Below the pieces are notes generated by a model that saw only the letters and a program-made list of their open reading frames with translations, searched no databases and had not been told where the DNA came from. A DNA stretch of 64,000 bases, from assembly GCA_020740775.1 (NCBI GenBank), contig JAHEWK010000001.1, forward strand, positions 6,324,001 to 6,388,000, written 5' to 3'. Position numbers and translations under genes: made by a program. Positions 61,601 through 64,000 of this stretch are shown piece by piece. The stretch comes from Ilyonectria destructans. Taxonomy: Eukaryota; Ascomycota; Sordariomycetes; Hypocreales; Nectriaceae. The first letter of the stretch is position 1. Every line of letters starts with the position of its first letter.

Positions 61601-62701
61601 GACGTCGTTGAGAAAGCTACGGGCGTTGCCCAGGCAGCCTACTCTAGCGCCGTCTCTCGTGCATCTGAGCAATACTCGAGTGCGCTCTCCGTTGTGTCTG
61701 CCCAGATTTATGGAACTCCCAAGCCTGTCCATGGGCAGCTCTTATCCTCGGTCTCCAACGCTTATCAGAGTGCCGTCTCGGCGGCCAGCGACAAGTTCAA
61801 CAATGCCGTGGAGGGTATTAAGGGCACGCCTGCAACCCCCACCACGACCCCTACCTTTGTGGACTGGCAGAATGTCGAGTCAATCGCCGCGCAAAGACTC
61901 AACGAAGGCCGACTTTGGGCTGAGGTGCAGTATCAGAGTGCTCTTATTGCACTCGGCCTCGCCACCAGTGCCACGCCGACTCCATCAACTGTCATGGAGA
62001 AATATTATGAGCAAGCCAAGTTCAACTATTACGCTGGTCTTGGAATTGCCCAAGATCGATACTATAGCTTCATGGCTGGAGCGTCATCGGCACTTTCGTC
62101 CATGACGGCTACGCCTACCCCCACCCCAACTCCAACCAACGTGGCCGAGTCTGCTTCTTCAATTGCGTCAGTGGCCTACGAGTCGGCAGCTTCTGCTCTT
62201 TCTGCAGCTGGCAATGGCGTTGCGTCGGCTGCTCAGGCAGTGGACGACTCCGTTTCCTCCGTTGTTGATGCTGCGAACGAGCAAATCTCGAATGCTGGCA
62301 TGGCCATTGCCGACACTTGGGGCAATGTCGTAGCGGAAATCAGTGCGCAGGTCTATGGAGAGCCGACACACACTGCACAGATTGCTTGGTATGAGCATAT
62401 CTTCAGTGACATTGGTTCTTATGCCGCTGCAGCAACTGACGCTGTAACAAACAAGGCAAACTCTGCTTCGGACTCTGCTGCCACCGTCGCCGGTGACGCG
62501 TCGAAGCAATACGAGGCGGTGAATGAGCTTGTATCAGAGCTCATTAGTGGGAAGGAACCATCCTTCTCTGAAAGTGTCCTCTCAAGACTACATGCAGCCT
62601 ATACCACGGCGGCTGCAAGTGTCGAGAATCTGGCCAGCGCAGCGAGCCAGGCGACAGAGGCAGTTAAAGAGAAGGTCCAGAACATCAGGGACGAATTGTA
62701 A
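58677..62701 (+). CDS. Membrane-anchored helical repeat protein (hoxa13-labelled type)
   Basis: Exons 58677-58819, 58981-59697 and 59752-62701 give 1269 aa. A basic N-terminus (GRRRTSRKRRS) precedes one hydrophobic helix (about residues 40-62, LLWTFNVVARLATWAAILTI). Next comes an aromatic helical region with repeated PYYD/PYVE motifs (PHLQPYYDEFAAPYVEIARPYYETV, shown in two parts in the family), reminiscent of amphipathic apolipoprotein-like helices. Residues about 380-560 form a coiled coil (ESERRRKAREMVAQDLETW). A very acidic Ser/Ala/Glu region follows to about 900. The C-terminal 370 residues contain three related repeats (see findings). Similar fungal proteins often carry the database label transcription factor hoxa13, but no homeodomain is present. 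The role is unknown. Membrane or lipid-surface association is an inference. Confidence 0.85.
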
Positions 62702-64000
62702 GGAGGAGAACTGAGGCTGAAGTGAAGCCACGCTCTTTTGGACGATACCCAAGTTGATATGACGATCGTTTGATGCCATATTTTGAGGACGAGATGAAAA
62801 TGACATTTGAGGAGAAGGGCAGGGAGGTTTGACAGCGGGAGTTACCGACAGGGATGGAATAATGGGTGTGATTGATGGGACTTGGACGTCGTTCGTGATT
62901 GGCGGTGGACAAGAGGTTGTACTCTGCCATGACAGCCCTCGAGATGTGTTTACGGCGACACCGAGACCAACCCATGTGACCACAAGGAGGAGGGGGGTAA
63001 ACCTGGTTGTATGGAGCAAGATCTGAGAGACCGCTATGCCGGCTCAGGAGGCACCAATGGGCTGGGCTCGAGGTGCATATGCCCTTGATTGTTTTGATAT
63101 TCTATGCGGCGTCAGGTGGGGGTTTGGTGCTGGGCTGTGATAGGCAACACAGGCATGGCTCTGAGCACACGCTCCCAAGATATCCCTGAGATACGATAAT
63201 CTGATGTTTTTGTTTTTGCTTCTTACCCGAACGTCCACGAACGAGCTCCCTCTTGTGATTCATGTGTCAGACCATGCCCTTAAGCGAAGGACCTCTCCTC
63301 CGCATCCTCGGTTATCGCGGTTTGGGCTGTGGTATGACCGCCGAGAGGGACGCTTTCCAACGCTGTGGAACCACCTGTTTTGGTAACCCTGAGCTTCGGG
63401 GTCCTAGTGAACATGGTCGATGCAGTTATCCTGCTGCCTAAACAGTTTAGCCCGTCATGGTGCAGCGATGACGAGCCACGGTCCCTTGTGATTTGATGCT
63501 GGGTCCTGGAGGATCGGCAATGCGTCGATTCATTCAAGGTAATTAACTATTAGGAGAGGCTTTTAACAGGCTTTCGATAAGGTTAATATGTGGGCATCCG
63601 TTTCAACAGCACCCGTGTGAGCCCTTCTGACGATAGGTACAGTCCGTTTAAGGAAGAGGGGGGGACCGAGTGTGGTCCGTCCAACAGCCGCATCCCCGCG
63701 CGGCGCTTGAGTGGAAGAAGTTGGACATTCTGGACCTTCGGAGCTTTCTCAGCGGGTGGGGTGTCGTTCACGAGCCAATGGCATGAGCAACACAGGCGAC
63801 AGGGTGTGGGAAGATGGCATTGGTTGTTCTGTCCCAGCATTTGGGAGACGGCCGACAGGGAAGCTCCAACGGAACGTTGTATCTCGCAGCGCCGGCGGGG
63901 GGAACACCCAATTGATGGCGTGGTGACTACGGGACCAGCGTCGTACTCTGGGACGAGGAGGAGGGAAGCTGAGGTGGCGGTTCGTCTCATTGTTCCCCTG
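62702..64000. other. Right-end intergenic region
   Basis: Only short frames without domain features. No splice chain or RNA gene seen. A gene continuing past the right edge cannot be judged. Confidence 0.45.

Overview
The window looks like nuclear DNA of a filamentous ascomycete, most likely a sordariomycete and possibly Hypocreales. The genes are intron-containing, with short introns (about 49-125 nt), GTAAGT/GTATGT-type donors and CTAAC-like branch sites. The gene set is typically fungal: velvet, Doa10/Ssm4, NudE, Acr3, fungal rhodopsin-fold, a fungal ACC. I inferred exon structures by eye. For every multi-exon gene below, the summed exon length is divisible by three and the joins keep conserved motifs, except for the two low-confidence loci.

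Layout, left to right: a compact velvet-domain protein (1822-2334, +); a 3.5 kb gap; a CCDC25/Jlp2 homologue (5881-6873, +) with a one-nucleotide exon; a large HeLo-like/pseudokinase/trypsin-like protease protein (7102-10727, -); a seven-helix rhodopsin-like membrane protein (12363-13659, -); a long gap with one orphan coding-like segment; an anion:cation-symporter MFS transporter (17413-18944, +); arginyl-tRNA synthetase with a probable dual cytosolic/mitochondrial start (20467-22807, -); and a secreted subtilase (23363-26146, -).

The second half holds an Acr3 arsenite exporter (29466-30821, +) tail-to-tail with a bZIP factor (30969-32164, -); a mitochondrial BolA protein (33182-33646, +); an orphan cassette of about 2 kb bounded by diverged direct repeats, with a four-exon cysteine-rich gene (34628-35338, +) and a possibly broken minus-strand gene (35520-35970); acetyl-CoA carboxylase (36489-43646, -); NudE (47728-49576, -); the Doa10/Ssm4 ER ubiquitin ligase (51343-56404, -); and a long membrane-anchored helical repeat protein (58677-62701, +).

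Most of these are housekeeping genes with no operon-like logic. The parts that stand out are the three-domain protein at 7.1-10.7 kb, which has the composition of a fungal cell-death or self/non-self effector, the one-nucleotide exon at 6101, the two start codons and 7-nt terminal exon of the arginyl-tRNA synthetase, the Acr3-bZIP pair, and the repeat-bounded orphan cassette at 34.0-36.2 kb. I saw no tRNA, rRNA, CRISPR array or intact transposon.
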